A DNA stretch of 64,000 bases from JAYPHU01 sp038127535 (GCA_038127535.1 JAYPHU010000006.1:61512-125511), one strand, 5' to 3'; shown: positions 17,484 to 26,824, numbered from the stretch's first letter. Made by a program: numbers and translations. The notes: generated by a model from the sequence alone, not told the origin.

Positions 17484-18770
17484 ATGCTGGATCAGCCGAA
17501 AGGCGAAATCGCCTCAAACGTCAAGCGGTTGGGTCACTTGGACATTGCGGGCGGCGGTCAGGTCGTCGTTCAGGGGGATTATGCCTACATCGGACATATG
17601 AAACCGCCCCACGGCACCTCCATCATCGATATTTCCAATCCGGCCGATCCGAGGGTCGTCGCACATACTCAAACCGACAGCGAATTTTCCCATACCCACA
17701 AAGTGAGGGTGGCTGGCGATATCATGGTCACCAATGTGGAGATGAATAACCGGCACTTCCTGCGTGTCGGCGACCGCATCCCGGAAACCATCGCGCTCTT
17801 GGAAACCGACGGTAAAGACCCCACGGACGCCAACATAGCCGCCGCCTTGGGCGTGAAGGAAGATGACATACCCGTCCTTAATGAAGCGCGGGAGCGGGGC
17901 TATACGGACGGCGGGTTCAAGGTCTGGGATATCTCCGATAAAACAAACCCGAAAGAGCTCGCCTATGTCCGGACCCATGGGTTCGGCACCCACCGCTTCG
18001 ACATGGATGAAAACTATGCCTATATCTCGACGGAGATGGAGGGTTATATCGGCAACATCCTGGTGATCTATAGCCTTGCTGATCCGACCAATCCGACGGA
18101 AGTCTCCCGCTGGTGGATGCCCGGCCAGCATTTGGCCGGCGGCGAAACACCCACTTGGTCCGGATACCGCAACCGCCTGCACCATGCGCTCAGGGTCGGG
18201 GACGAGATGTGGGCATCTGTCTGGCAGGCCGGCTTCCGTATCGTCGATGTGTCCGACATCACCAAGCCGACGACCGTGGCCGAACACAATTACCACCCGC
18301 CGGTCAGGGAGCCGACCCATACGGTGTTGCCCGTGCCCCATCTGATCGACGGCCGCCGTATCGCCGTCGTGGTGGACGAGGAACACAAGCGCGTGCCGGG
18401 TCCGGGCCAGGCGCCGGCCAATTTGTGGACTTTCGACGTCACCGATTATGACGATATTAAATGCCTGGCATCGTTCCACGTGCCCGAATGGTGCAGCCCG
18501 TATTCGACGCTGCCGGGCGGGCGGTTCGGCGCGCATCAGTTCCAGGATCATATGGATGACACGCTGGTCTATTGCACTTGGTTCTCCGGCGGATTGCGGA
18601 TCGTTGATGTGGCCGATCCGTTCAATCCGGTCGAAATTGGTCATTACATCCCAGAGCCGGTCGCCGGGTTCGACAGCCCACAGAGCAACGACGTGGAAGT
18701 CACGCCCAACGGCCTGATCTACCTCTATGACCGGGACAACGGCTTTGACATTCTGGAGCTAAACCGATAA
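17484..18770 (+). CDS. LVIVD-repeat beta-propeller-like protein
   Basis: A 428-aa protein that follows GGGAGGAAACC at good spacing. Repeats of the type I-DISNPADP, VWDISDKTNPKE, VIYSLADPTNPTEVS, RIVDVSDITKPT and RIVDVADPFNPVEIGHY recur every 45-70 residues. They fit the LVIVD repeat family, which is thought to form a propeller. There is no signal peptide. Many conserved His and Asp residues (HAL, HTV, HQFQDH) suggest a metal or catalytic centre, but no activity is known to me. It heads a rightward gene series with FAH, aldo/keto reductase, SDR, PhyH and LigAB genes. Confidence 0.82.
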   Translation: MLDQPKGEIASNVKRLGHLDIAGGGQVVVQGDYAYIGHMKPPHGTSIIDISNPADPRVVAHTQTDSEFSHTHKVRVAGDIMVTNVEMNNRHFLRVGDRIPETIALLETDGKDPTDANIAAALGVKEDDIPVLNEARERGYTDGGFKVWDISDKTNPKELAYVRTHGFGTHRFDMDENYAYISTEMEGYIGNILVIYSLADPTNPTEVSRWWMPGQHLAGGETPTWSGYRNRLHHALRVGDEMWASVWQAGFRIVDVSDITKPTTVAEHNYHPPVREPTHTVLPVPHLIDGRRIAVVVDEEHKRVPGPGQAPANLWTFDVTDYDDIKCLASFHVPEWCSPYSTLPGGRFGAHQFQDHMDDTLVYCTWFSGGLRIVDVADPFNPVEIGHYIPEPVAGFDSPQSNDVEVTPNGLIYLYDRDNGFDILELNR

Positions 18771-18823
18771 GTCCGCACGCCAGTCTGGACTACAAGAAAA
18801 TGCTCAATTTGCAGGAGTTTTGA

Positions 18824-19516
18824 ATGAGTTTCGTGATTTCACCGGGTGAGCAGGCGTCTGTCGCCATCGAGGGTTCCGACGAACGTTTTCCAGTCCGCCG
18901 TATTTACTGTGTCGGCCGCAACTACCGGGCCCATGCCATCGAAATGGGCGCCGATCCGGATCGTGAGCCGCCGTTTTTCTTCATGAAGCCGGCCGATGCG
19001 GTGGTTGAGAACGGGGCGACCATCCCGTACCCGCCGCAGACCGGTAATCTGCACCACGAAATCGAATTGGTGGTCGCTATCGGTAAGGGTGGTAAGGACA
19101 TCGCCGAAGCGGATGCGCTGGGCCACGTGTGGGGCTATGGGGTCGGCATCGATCTGACCCGTCGCGATCTACAAAATCAGGCTAAGGAAATGGGCCGACC
19201 CTGGGACATGGGCAAGGGCTTCGACAATTCCGCGCCCTGCACGGCACTGCGCCCGGTCAGCGATGTGGGGCATCCCGATACTACGAAAGGCGCCATCTGG
19301 ATTAAGGTGAACGGCGAGACCAAACAGGAAAGCACGCTTGATCTGCACATCTGGACCACGGCGGAGACGATTTCCTATCTCTCGGGCTTGGTGGAGCTGC
19401 AGGCGGGTGATTTGATCTACATGGGCACGCCGGAAGGCGTTGCAGCGGTGAAGGCCGGCGACACGATGGAGGGTCATATCGACGGCGTTGGCGATCTCAC
19501 TATTCACATAAAATAA
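18824..19516 (+). CDS. Fumarylacetoacetate hydrolase family protein (fumarylpyruvate hydrolase-like)
   Basis: A 230-aa single-domain FAH-fold enzyme starting after CAGGAG. The signature is visible as FFFMKPADAVVENG, the metal ligands Glu-x-Glu in HHEIELVVAIG, the Asp in GVGIDLTRRDLQ, and the C-terminal DLIYMGTPEGVAAV. The GRPWDMGKGFDNSAP loop is typical of fumarylpyruvate hydrolases, FAHD1-like acylpyruvases and the 4-hydroxyphenylacetate-pathway decarboxylase/isomerase. It probably cleaves a ring-fission product made by oxygenases encoded nearby. The next gene starts 11 bp later. Confidence 0.88.
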   Translation: MSFVISPGEQASVAIEGSDERFPVRRIYCVGRNYRAHAIEMGADPDREPPFFFMKPADAVVENGATIPYPPQTGNLHHEIELVVAIGKGGKDIAEADALGHVWGYGVGIDLTRRDLQNQAKEMGRPWDMGKGFDNSAPCTALRPVSDVGHPDTTKGAIWIKVNGETKQESTLDLHIWTTAETISYLSGLVELQAGDLIYMGTPEGVAAVKAGDTMEGHIDGVGDLTIHIK

Positions 19517-19527
19517 GGAAGGAAGAT

Positions 19528-20511
19528 ATGCAGAAACGGAAACTAGGAACAAATGGCCCCGAGGTCCCGGCGATCGGCCTGGGCTGCATGGGCATGTCCA
19601 TTAAGTATGGCGAGTTGGACGATGATCAATCCATCGCCACGATCCATCACGCGCTGGATATCGGTGTGAATCTCCTGAACACGTCGGACATGTACGGCAA
19701 CGGCAAGAATGAAGAACTGATCGGCAAAGCCATCAAGGGCCGGCGCGACGAAGTGATCCTGAACTCCAAGTTCGGTCAGACCCGTAACCCTGACGGCAGC
19801 GGCGGCGTCAACGGCCGGCCAGAATATGTACAGGAAGCCTGCGAGGCTAGCCTGAAGCGTCTTGGTGTCGACCACATCGAAATTTATGCCCAGCACCGGG
19901 TGGATACGGAAGTGCCGATTGAGGAAACCGTCGGCGCCATGGCGCGGTTGATTGAGCAAGGCAAGGTCAGCTATTTGGGCCTGTCCGAAGCGGCGCCGGA
20001 GACCATCCGCCGGGCGCATGCCGAGCATCCCATGATCAGCGTGGAAACCGAGTACTCCCTCTGGTCACGGGATGTCGAAGAGGAAATTCTGCCGACCTGT
20101 CAGGAACTGGGCATCAGCCTGATGCCTTACGCGCCGTTGGGCCGCGGCTTCCTCAGCGGTACCATCCAGAAAGTTGATGATTTGGTGGAAGGCGACCGGC
20201 GGCGTGATCACCCACGTTTTGCAGAGGAGAACATCGCCGAGAACATCAAGAAGGTGCAGGTGGTCGAAAAGATCGCCGAGGACACGGGCTTCAAGCCGGC
20301 GCAGATCGCCATTGCGTGGGTGCTGGCCCAGGATCCGAATGCGGTTCCGATCCCCGGCACCAAGCACACCAACTATCTAGATGAAAACGTCCGGGCGGTG
20401 GATATCCAACTGACCGGTGATCAAATCCAGACGTTGAGCGATGCGTTCCCGCTGGGCGGCACGGCGGGTCTCCGATATCCGGAACCCCAGATGAAACGCC
20501 TCGGACTCTAA
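19528..20511 (+). CDS. Aldo/keto reductase
   Basis: A 327-aa (alpha/beta)8 NADPH oxidoreductase with an AAGGAAGGA ribosome site. The catalytic tetrad is visible: Asp and Tyr in TSDMYGNG, Lys in NSKFGQ and His in YAQHRVD. The N-terminal KLGTNGPEVPAIGLGCMGMS and the NADPH-binding VPIPGTKHTNYLDEN segment match the subfamily that contains pyridoxal and aryl aldehyde reductases. It is likely cotranscribed with the preceding FAH-family gene and the following SDR gene, and may reduce an aldehyde intermediate of the same pathway. Confidence 0.92.
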   Translation: MQKRKLGTNGPEVPAIGLGCMGMSIKYGELDDDQSIATIHHALDIGVNLLNTSDMYGNGKNEELIGKAIKGRRDEVILNSKFGQTRNPDGSGGVNGRPEYVQEACEASLKRLGVDHIEIYAQHRVDTEVPIEETVGAMARLIEQGKVSYLGLSEAAPETIRRAHAEHPMISVETEYSLWSRDVEEEILPTCQELGISLMPYAPLGRGFLSGTIQKVDDLVEGDRRRDHPRFAEENIAENIKKVQVVEKIAEDTGFKPAQIAIAWVLAQDPNAVPIPGTKHTNYLDENVRAVDIQLTGDQIQTLSDAFPLGGTAGLRYPEPQMKRLGL

Positions 20512-20524
20512 GGTCCGCCGAACG

Positions 20525-21316
20525 GTGGCAGGCCGCGTCGAAGGCAAGACAGCGCTCGTTACCGGCGCCGGGTCCGGATTGGGACGTGGCGCCGCGCTGC
20601 ATCTGGCGAGGGAAGGGGCGAACATCGTCGCCACCGACCTCGATGAAGCGACGGCCGCCGAAACGGCGGAGATGATTAACGCTGAACGGCAGGGCGCGGC
20701 GATTTCCGCCCATCATGACGCGACGTCAGAAGACGATTGGAAATCTGCGCTGGAGCTCTGCAGGAACCAGTTCGGGTCACTCCAAATCCTGGTCAACAAT
20801 GCCGGCATCTCCATCGGCGGGGATATTGAATCAACCGACTACGCCACCTGGAAGAAGCTACAGGAAATAGACGTCGACAGCGTGTTCTGGGGCTGCAAGC
20901 TGGCGCTACCCTACATGAAGGACACCGGCGGTTCGATCATCAATATCTCGTCCACCGTGGGCATACTGGGTAATCCGCTGACACTAGCTTACGGCACGGC
21001 GAAGGCGGCGGTGAGATCAATGACCAAGTCCATCGCGCTCCATTGTGCCCGGCACAAATACAATGTGCGTTGCAATTCTGTGCATCCGACCTTCATAAAG
21101 ACGCCGTTGTTGCAGCGGTTCGCCGACGCCATGGGCGGGGATGAAGAGGCGGCCTATCAGACCCTGGGTGATCTCATCCCGCTTGGTGATATCCTGGAGA
21201 CCGAGGACGTGACCCATGGCATCATATATCTCGCGTCCGATGAATCCCGTATGATGACCGGCGCCGAGCTGGTGATTGATGGCGGCCTGACCTGCGGATA
21301 CATGCCGCCGATCTAA
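20525..21316 (+). CDS. Short-chain dehydrogenase/reductase
   Basis: A 263-aa classical SDR that starts with GTG 13 bp after the aldo/keto reductase. The cofactor motif is TGAGSGLGRG (residues about 13-22), the NNAG motif is at about residue 89, the catalytic Ser is in ISSTVG, and YGTAK contains the Tyr/Lys pair. It ends with the usual GAELVIDGGLT. Asp at the end of beta-2 (VATDLDEA) favours NAD(H). It probably oxidises an alcohol or dihydrodiol in this pathway; the substrate is unknown. Confidence 0.93.
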   Translation: MAGRVEGKTALVTGAGSGLGRGAALHLAREGANIVATDLDEATAAETAEMINAERQGAAISAHHDATSEDDWKSALELCRNQFGSLQILVNNAGISIGGDIESTDYATWKKLQEIDVDSVFWGCKLALPYMKDTGGSIINISSTVGILGNPLTLAYGTAKAAVRSMTKSIALHCARHKYNVRCNSVHPTFIKTPLLQRFADAMGGDEEAAYQTLGDLIPLGDILETEDVTHGIIYLASDESRMMTGAELVIDGGLTCGYMPPI

Positions 21317-21341
21317 GCCGCATTGGAGGAAAGGCGAGACT

Positions 21342-22169
21342 ATGGGCAAAGCGCTGAGCCAAGAACAGATCGACGCCTATCACGATGACGGATTTTTGTT
21401 TCCGTTTGATCTTTATTCGGAGGAAGAAGCAGGTGAGCTGAGCCGGCGGTTCCAGGCGCTGGAAGAAGAGATCGGACACGATCCGCAGGAGCGTTTCCGC
21501 ATCAAGGCGCAATTGCCGTTTCCCTGGCTCTGCGACGTGGTGAAAAACGAGTACCTTCTGGATGCGGTGGAAGATCTGATCGGTCCGGACATTCTTTGTT
21601 GGGGCGCGTCCTTCTTTGCCAAGAAGGCGCATGATCCGCGCTATGTTTCCTGGCACACGGACAGTTTTTTCTATGGGTTTGATCCGGCGGACACGCTGAC
21701 CGCCTGGCTGGCCTTTAATGAGTCCAACATTGAAGCCGGCTGCGTGAACTATATTCCCAGCAGCCACAAAAGCACGACCACCCATGAGCTCAAACCCCAC
21801 CCGGACAACCTGATCCCTATGGGCCAGCGCGCGCTGGGCGTGGACGAGAGCAAGTCTGTGCCAGCGGAATTGAAGGCCGGGCAGATTGTGTTTCATCATG
21901 AAAGCGTGGTGCACGGCTCGGGCCCCAACAATGCGGATCACCCCCGTGTCGGGTTGTCGATTCACTATGTCGCGCCCCATGTGCGGGAAACCCGGTTCGA
22001 GGGCTCCACGGCCATGCTTTTGCGAGGTAAAGACAAATACGGCTATTGGGGAGCTGACCCGGAACCTAAAGAGCATTTGGACCCCGTCTGTATTCAGGCG
22101 ATGGACGACACCCGTGCGCTATATCTCAAAGCGACTTCCAACAAGATTGAGGCAGGGGGTCGGGAATAG
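21342..22169 (+). CDS. Phytanoyl-CoA dioxygenase family Fe(II)/2-oxoglutarate enzyme
   Basis: A 275-aa PhyH-superfamily protein with a GGAGG ribosome site. The iron facial triad is visible as His and Asp in SWHTDS (about residues 103-105) and the distal His in ESVVHGSGPN. The 2-oxoglutarate Arg is in HPRVGLSIHY. All required ligands are present, so it should be active. The family hydroxylates or demethylates diverse small molecules. Its TAG overlaps the GTG start of the LigA-like gene by one base, implying tight translational coupling with the ring-cleavage dioxygenase. Confidence 0.9.
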   Translation: MGKALSQEQIDAYHDDGFLFPFDLYSEEEAGELSRRFQALEEEIGHDPQERFRIKAQLPFPWLCDVVKNEYLLDAVEDLIGPDILCWGASFFAKKAHDPRYVSWHTDSFFYGFDPADTLTAWLAFNESNIEAGCVNYIPSSHKSTTTHELKPHPDNLIPMGQRALGVDESKSVPAELKAGQIVFHHESVVHGSGPNNADHPRVGLSIHYVAPHVRETRFEGSTAMLLRGKDKYGYWGADPEPKEHLDPVCIQAMDDTRALYLKATSNKIEAGGRE

Positions 22170-22441
22170 TGACCGATTATTGGCTTAGCAAGATGTTCTA
22201 TGATCTGCAGTCGGCGGAGATGACCCAAGCCTGGAGGGCTGACCGTTCGGCGGTGATGAAAGACTATCCACTTAGAGACGATATGCGCCAAGCCGTCCTG
22301 AACGACGACATTGCCGCTATTGCACCGCACGTGAATGCGTACCTCCTAAGGTTTTATTGTGCGATCTGCGGTATGACCGACGCCGAGTTCATCGATAGCC
22401 TCCAACCCCTCGCCGAAACAGCGACGGCGAGTGATGGCTGA
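22169..22441 (+). CDS. LigA-like small subunit of extradiol dioxygenase
   Basis: A 90-aa protein starting at GTG 22169. The helical pattern WLSKMFYDLQSA, RDDMRQAVLNDDIAAI and YLLRFYCAICGMTDAEFIDSL matches the small alpha subunit of protocatechuate 4,5-dioxygenase-type (class III) enzymes. That subunit covers the active site of the LigB subunit. It overlaps phyH by 1 bp and the ligB-like gene by 8 bp, so the three are translationally coupled. In some relatives LigA and LigB are fused; here they are separate. Confidence 0.83.
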   Translation: MTDYWLSKMFYDLQSAEMTQAWRADRSAVMKDYPLRDDMRQAVLNDDIAAIAPHVNAYLLRFYCAICGMTDAEFIDSLQPLAETATASDG

Positions 22442-23267
22442 GATCATAGGTTCCTTTGCCGCCAGTCATGCACCGCTGATCGCGCGGGAGTGGGAGGTCC
22501 TGACCGACGAGACCCGTTTAATCGTCATCGCGTCCTATCGAGAACTGGGCAAGCGGCTGATGGAGGCCCGGCCCGATATCCTGGTCATGGTGACCACCGA
22601 TCACTGGGTGAATTTCTTTCTTAACAATCTGCCGAGCTTTTGTGTCGGTGTCGGGCCGGAACATGACGGCCCGCCGGAACCCTTCATGAAACCGCACTTC
22701 CCCCATGGGACCTTACCGGGCCATGAACAATTCGGCCGGCACTTAGTGGACACAGCCTTTGCCGAGGGCTTCGATCCAGCCATCAGCTATCGCGCCAAGC
22801 TGGATCACGGCGTTTGTATCCCACTCTGGCAAATGGCGTTGAAGGATATCCCGGCCATCGTACCGGTGTTCATCAACGAACTGGAAGGGCCCATGCCGAC
22901 GATTAAGCGCTGCTTTGACTGGGGAAAACTACTTGCCACGGCGATTGAGAGCTTTCCCGGTGATCAGCGGATCGGCGTGTTCGGCACCGGTGGTCTCAGC
23001 CATTCCATTGGAGAGCCCACCATGGGGCAATTGGATGTGCCGTTTGATCAGCGCTGCCTGGAAATGTTCGGCAGCGCGGACGAGGTGGAGATCACGGATA
23101 CGCTGGAAGACTGGTTGCCCCGCACCGGTAACGGCGCACACGAAGTGCGTAGCTGGGTGATTGCCCACGCGGCCATGGGCGGGCAGGGGTTCGACCTGAT
23201 CCACTACGCGCCGTTGTTTGAGGTCTATGCCGGCTGTGGCTTTGCCCAATGGCGAGGCGCCGCTTAG
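22434..23267 (+). CDS. LigB-like class III extradiol ring-cleavage dioxygenase
   Basis: A 277-aa catalytic subunit starting at ATG 22434. The Fe(II) ligands expected from LigB are visible as His12 in SHAP, His57 in TTDHW and the Glu in FEVYAGCG near the C-terminus. The catalytic base His lies in GLSHSIGEP. The family opens catechol-type rings next to the hydroxyls with O2. With the LigA-like partner it should form the dimer unit. The likely substrate is a protocatechuate- or gallate-like catechol, but this is inference. It ends 1 bp from an oppositely oriented sulfatase remnant. Confidence 0.88.
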   Translation: MAEIIGSFAASHAPLIAREWEVLTDETRLIVIASYRELGKRLMEARPDILVMVTTDHWVNFFLNNLPSFCVGVGPEHDGPPEPFMKPHFPHGTLPGHEQFGRHLVDTAFAEGFDPAISYRAKLDHGVCIPLWQMALKDIPAIVPVFINELEGPMPTIKRCFDWGKLLATAIESFPGDQRIGVFGTGGLSHSIGEPTMGQLDVPFDQRCLEMFGSADEVEITDTLEDWLPRTGNGAHEVRSWVIAHAAMGGQGFDLIHYAPLFEVYAGCGFAQWRGAA

Positions 23268-23268
23268 T

Positions 23269-23664
23269 TTACTTTGCGACCGGCGGCTCATAGGGATCCG
23301 CCGCCCCCGGCGGGATCGGCGGATGTTCGGCCAGGCTTTGGCGAAACTCGCGGAGCATCATTTGTATCGGACCCATCACCCAGGTGTTTTCCAAAACCAC
23401 ATTGGTTTCTTCCTTTGGATCCTGGGTCAAGTTGAACAAATACGGCGCTTCCAGTTTGCCTTTGCCTTCATTGACCTCGGGCTCCCAATAGTAGTGCAGT
23501 TTCCAATTGCGCCACTTCACGGCCCGGAGTTCCTCTTTAATGTGGAACGGGAAGCCGTCCCGGTTCGATTTCTCAGCACCCTCGAACAACATGGCCGTCT
23601 GATCAATGCCGTCCACGGGCCGGTCTGTGAGGATGTTTTTACCCGCGCGATCTCTAGCGCTTAC
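23269..23664 (-). pseudogene. C-terminal remnant of an arylsulfatase
   Basis: About 130 codons on the minus strand encode only the end of a type I sulfatase: ILTDRPVDGIDQT, the WRNWKLHYYWEP strand and APYLFNLTQDPKEETNV. Full enzymes are about 450-550 aa and carry the CxPxR modification site near the N-terminus, which is absent here. The upstream frame stops at a TGA (23665-23667). The stub was probably left by a deletion when the region was rearranged. Confidence 0.75.
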
Positions 23665-23835
23665 TCAGGTGGCAGCGATGAGGCTTGGCTTTCGTTCATC
23701 CCATAAGGCGACATAAATTCAAACAATTTTCGTTGTCTTATCCGCGGTCTACCCTTGACGCGTTCGTGAACCAACTCGATTATACAACTAACCAAGAACA
23801 TTAAGGTTCTTGCTCGTAAAAAGGAGGGGCGCTTG

Positions 23836-25443
23836 ATGGACCACATGGTTGATCGGGAGGATAAAGTTGGCTTCAACCAACTGCCCGAATCCATAGGCAA
23901 TGTCGAACATTCCAAGCCCATGACAGGGGCGGAATACCTGGAAGAGCTGGATGATGGCCGCGAGGTCTATATCTACGGTGAAAAGGTCGACAAGGTCACC
24001 GAACATCCGGCATTCCGCAACACTGCGCGCATGAACGCCCGCCTTTATGACGCACTGCACAGCGACAATCACAAAGACAAAATTTTAGTCCCTACCGACA
24101 CCGGCAATGGGGGCATGACCCACGCCTTTTTTAAGGCGCCGAAAACAGTCGACGACCTGATCGCGGGGCGTGACGCGATCGCAGAATGGGCCAAAATCAG
24201 CTACGGCTGGATCGGCCGTGCCCCGGATTACAAGGCGGCGTTTCTGGCGACCCTGGGTGCTAACGCACAGTTTTATGATCCCTATCAGGAAAACGCCAAA
24301 CGTTGGTACAAGTTCAGCCAGGAACGGGTGCCGTTTATCAATCATGCGATTATTCATCCGCCGGTGGACCGAGACCGCCCGCCAAACGAAGCGGCGGATG
24401 TCTGCTGCAAGGTAGAGCGGGACACCGATGAAGGACTGATCGTTTCCGGGGCCAAAGTTGTCGCGACCGGCTCCGTTCTCACCAACTATACATTCGTGGC
24501 GCATCACGGGTTGATCCCGTTGCAGGACAAGGATTTCGCGGTCGTATTTATGATCCCGACCAACGCGCCCGGCGTGAAGTTCATTTGCCGTACGTCCTAT
24601 GAGATGACCTCGACGGTAATGGGCAGCCCGTTTGACTACCCGTTGTCGAGCCGTCTGGATGAGAACGACGCGATCTTCATCATGGATGAGGTGCTGGTGC
24701 CGTGGGAGAATGTCTTCGTCTACGGCGATATCGACAAGGCCAATAACTTCTTCCCGCAGACCGGCTTCCTGCCGCGTTTTGTGGTGCATGGCTGCACCCG
24801 CCTCGCGGTCAAACTGGATTTCATCGCCGGGCTTTTATTGAAAGCGGTCGAGGCGGCGGGCACCAAGGACTATCGTGGTGTTCAGGCCAATGTGGGCGAG
24901 GTGATTGCTTGGCGGAACCTGTTCTGGGGATTATCGGACGCGATGGTCCGAGATCCCAAGCCTTGGATCGACGACTACGTCCTGCCAAACATGGATCCCG
25001 GTAACGCTTATCAGATTATCGCCACCATGGCATATAGCAAGGTGAAACACATTATCGAGCAAACCGTGGCTTCCGGCTTGATATATCTCAATTCCCATTC
25101 ATTGGATTTTAAGAACGAAGAGATCAGGCCGTACATCGATCGCTATCTACGCGGGTCCAACGGTTATCAGTCCGAAGAACGGGTAAAGCTGATGAAGCTT
25201 CTCTGGGACAGCATCGCGTCAGAATTTGGCGGGCGGCATGAGCTCTACGAAATTAACTATGGCGGTTCCACCGAGGAAATTCGCCGTTATTGCCTGTTTG
25301 GTGCGGAAGCTTCCGGCAATGCGGATAAGTTCCGGGGCTTCGCCGAGGACTGCATGGCGGAATACGATCTCGACGGCTGGACGGTCCCCGACCTGTCGGA
25401 CCCTGGCGAGCTCAGCTATCACGTCATGCGCAAGGGCAAATAG
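23836..25443 (+). CDS. HpaB-family flavin-dependent monooxygenase (4-hydroxyphenylacetate 3-hydroxylase type)
   Basis: A 535-aa oxygenase component of two-component FADH2 monooxygenases, starting at ATG 23836 (a TTG lies one codon earlier) after AAGGAGG. Family landmarks are MTGAEYLEELDDGREVYIYGEKV at the start, HAIIHPPVDRDRP, the SGAKVVATGSVLTNYTF flavin-binding region, and DEVLVPWENVFVYGD. It hydroxylates phenolic rings ortho to the hydroxyl, giving the catechol that LigB enzymes cleave. No HpaC-type flavin reductase gene is in the window. An ABC importer gene set follows 32 bp downstream. Confidence 0.9.
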   Translation: MDHMVDREDKVGFNQLPESIGNVEHSKPMTGAEYLEELDDGREVYIYGEKVDKVTEHPAFRNTARMNARLYDALHSDNHKDKILVPTDTGNGGMTHAFFKAPKTVDDLIAGRDAIAEWAKISYGWIGRAPDYKAAFLATLGANAQFYDPYQENAKRWYKFSQERVPFINHAIIHPPVDRDRPPNEAADVCCKVERDTDEGLIVSGAKVVATGSVLTNYTFVAHHGLIPLQDKDFAVVFMIPTNAPGVKFICRTSYEMTSTVMGSPFDYPLSSRLDENDAIFIMDEVLVPWENVFVYGDIDKANNFFPQTGFLPRFVVHGCTRLAVKLDFIAGLLLKAVEAAGTKDYRGVQANVGEVIAWRNLFWGLSDAMVRDPKPWIDDYVLPNMDPGNAYQIIATMAYSKVKHIIEQTVASGLIYLNSHSLDFKNEEIRPYIDRYLRGSNGYQSEERVKLMKLLWDSIASEFGGRHELYEINYGGSTEEIRRYCLFGAEASGNADKFRGFAEDCMAEYDLDGWTVPDLSDPGELSYHVMRKGK

Positions 25444-25475
25444 ATACAGTAAATTTTCATAGGGAGACTTCAATT

Positions 25476-26795
25476 ATGACCAAATCAAACAAACCTAATA
25501 CCCAAGCAGCCGATCACCAGATCAGCCGACGGCGTTTTGTAAAAACCGTAACCGCGGCGGCCACAACCGCCGTTGCCGCACCGGCAATTCTCCGATCTGG
25601 CTTGGCCTATGCCGCCGGCAAGCCGATCAAATTCGGCTATGTCAGCCCCAAAACGGGACCACTGGCACCCTTTGCCGAGGCGGATGACTTCGTGATCGGC
25701 GGTATCCGTCAGGCGCTCAAAGACGGCGTGAAGATCGGCAACCAGGTTCATCCGATTGAAATTATCGTCAAGGATACTCAGTCGAACCCGAACCGGTGCG
25801 CCGAAGTCGCGGCAGAACTGATCCTCAAGGACGAGGTCAATATTCTGCTCGCCGCCGGTACGCCTGAGACCACTAACCCGGCGTCCGATCAGGCGGAAGC
25901 CAACGAGGTACCCTGCATTACCTCTGATGCGCCGTGGCAGCCGTATTTTTTCGGCCGTGGCGGCAACCCGGCTAAGGGATTTAACTGGACCTATCACTTC
26001 TTCTGGGGACTGGAAGACGTAATTGCCGTGTTCCTAAATCTCTGGAATTCGCTCGACACCAATAAGACAGTTGGCGCGTTGTGGCCTAACGACTCCGACG
26101 GTAATGCCTGGGGCAGCCCGGAAGTTGGTTTCCCGCCGGCCCTTCAGAAAGCCGGATTTAAGCTCGTCGATCCGGGCCGCTATCAGGCGCCCAGCGACGA
26201 CTTCACGGCGCAAATCTCAGCGTTTAAGAAAGCCAACGTGGAAATTGTCAGTGGTGTGATGATTCCGCCGGACTTCACCACCTTTTGGACCCAGGCGGCA
26301 CAACAGGGCTTTAAGCCGAAGGCTGTCACGGTCGGGAAGGCACTCCTTTTCCCGGCGGCGATTGAGGCGCTGGGGGATCGCGGTACGGGACTAAGTTCCG
26401 AAGTTTGGTGGACACCGAGCCATCCGTTTAAGTCCAGCCTGACTGGCGTGACTGCAGGCCAACTATCGGCGGCGTATGAGCAATCCACCAACAAGCAATG
26501 GACCCAGCCCATCGGTTTCCGACATGCTTTGTTTGAAGTGGCGACCGATGTGCTCAAGCGGACAAAGGACGTTAACTCGCCCCAGGCCATTGTGGATGCA
26601 ATTGCCTCGACCAATCTCGACACGATCGTAGGTAAGGTGAATTGGGCCGGAAAGCCGGTGAAGAACGTCAGTAAGACCCCACTTGTCGGCGGTCAATGGG
26701 TGCGCGGGAGCAAGCATAAGTACGACCTCAAAGTCGTCGACAATAAGACCGCACCGAACGTTCCGCTGAATGGAAAGTTCACCCCCATTACGTAG
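25476..26795 (+). CDS. Liv-type ABC transporter substrate-binding protein (Tat-exported)
   Basis: A 439-aa type I periplasmic binding protein. The N-terminus has a twin-arginine signal, SRRRFVKT, followed by an Ala-rich stretch ending GLAYA. The mature part begins IKFGYVSPKTGPLAPFAE, typical of LivJ/LivK relatives. ABC importers of this family often take up aromatic or carboxylic compounds, not only amino acids. It sits immediately after the HpaB-type gene and before the ATPase and permease genes, with an attenuator hairpin in between. Confidence 0.92.
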   Translation: MTKSNKPNTQAADHQISRRRFVKTVTAAATTAVAAPAILRSGLAYAAGKPIKFGYVSPKTGPLAPFAEADDFVIGGIRQALKDGVKIGNQVHPIEIIVKDTQSNPNRCAEVAAELILKDEVNILLAAGTPETTNPASDQAEANEVPCITSDAPWQPYFFGRGGNPAKGFNWTYHFFWGLEDVIAVFLNLWNSLDTNKTVGALWPNDSDGNAWGSPEVGFPPALQKAGFKLVDPGRYQAPSDDFTAQISAFKKANVEIVSGVMIPPDFTTFWTQAAQQGFKPKAVTVGKALLFPAAIEALGDRGTGLSSEVWWTPSHPFKSSLTGVTAGQLSAAYEQSTNKQWTQPIGFRHALFEVATDVLKRTKDVNSPQAIVDAIASTNLDTIVGKVNWAGKPVKNVSKTPLVGGQWVRGSKHKYDLKVVDNKTAPNVPLNGKFTPIT

Positions 26796-26824
26796 TTCGG
26801 CTCTTCCATATCTGTTATCTGGAG

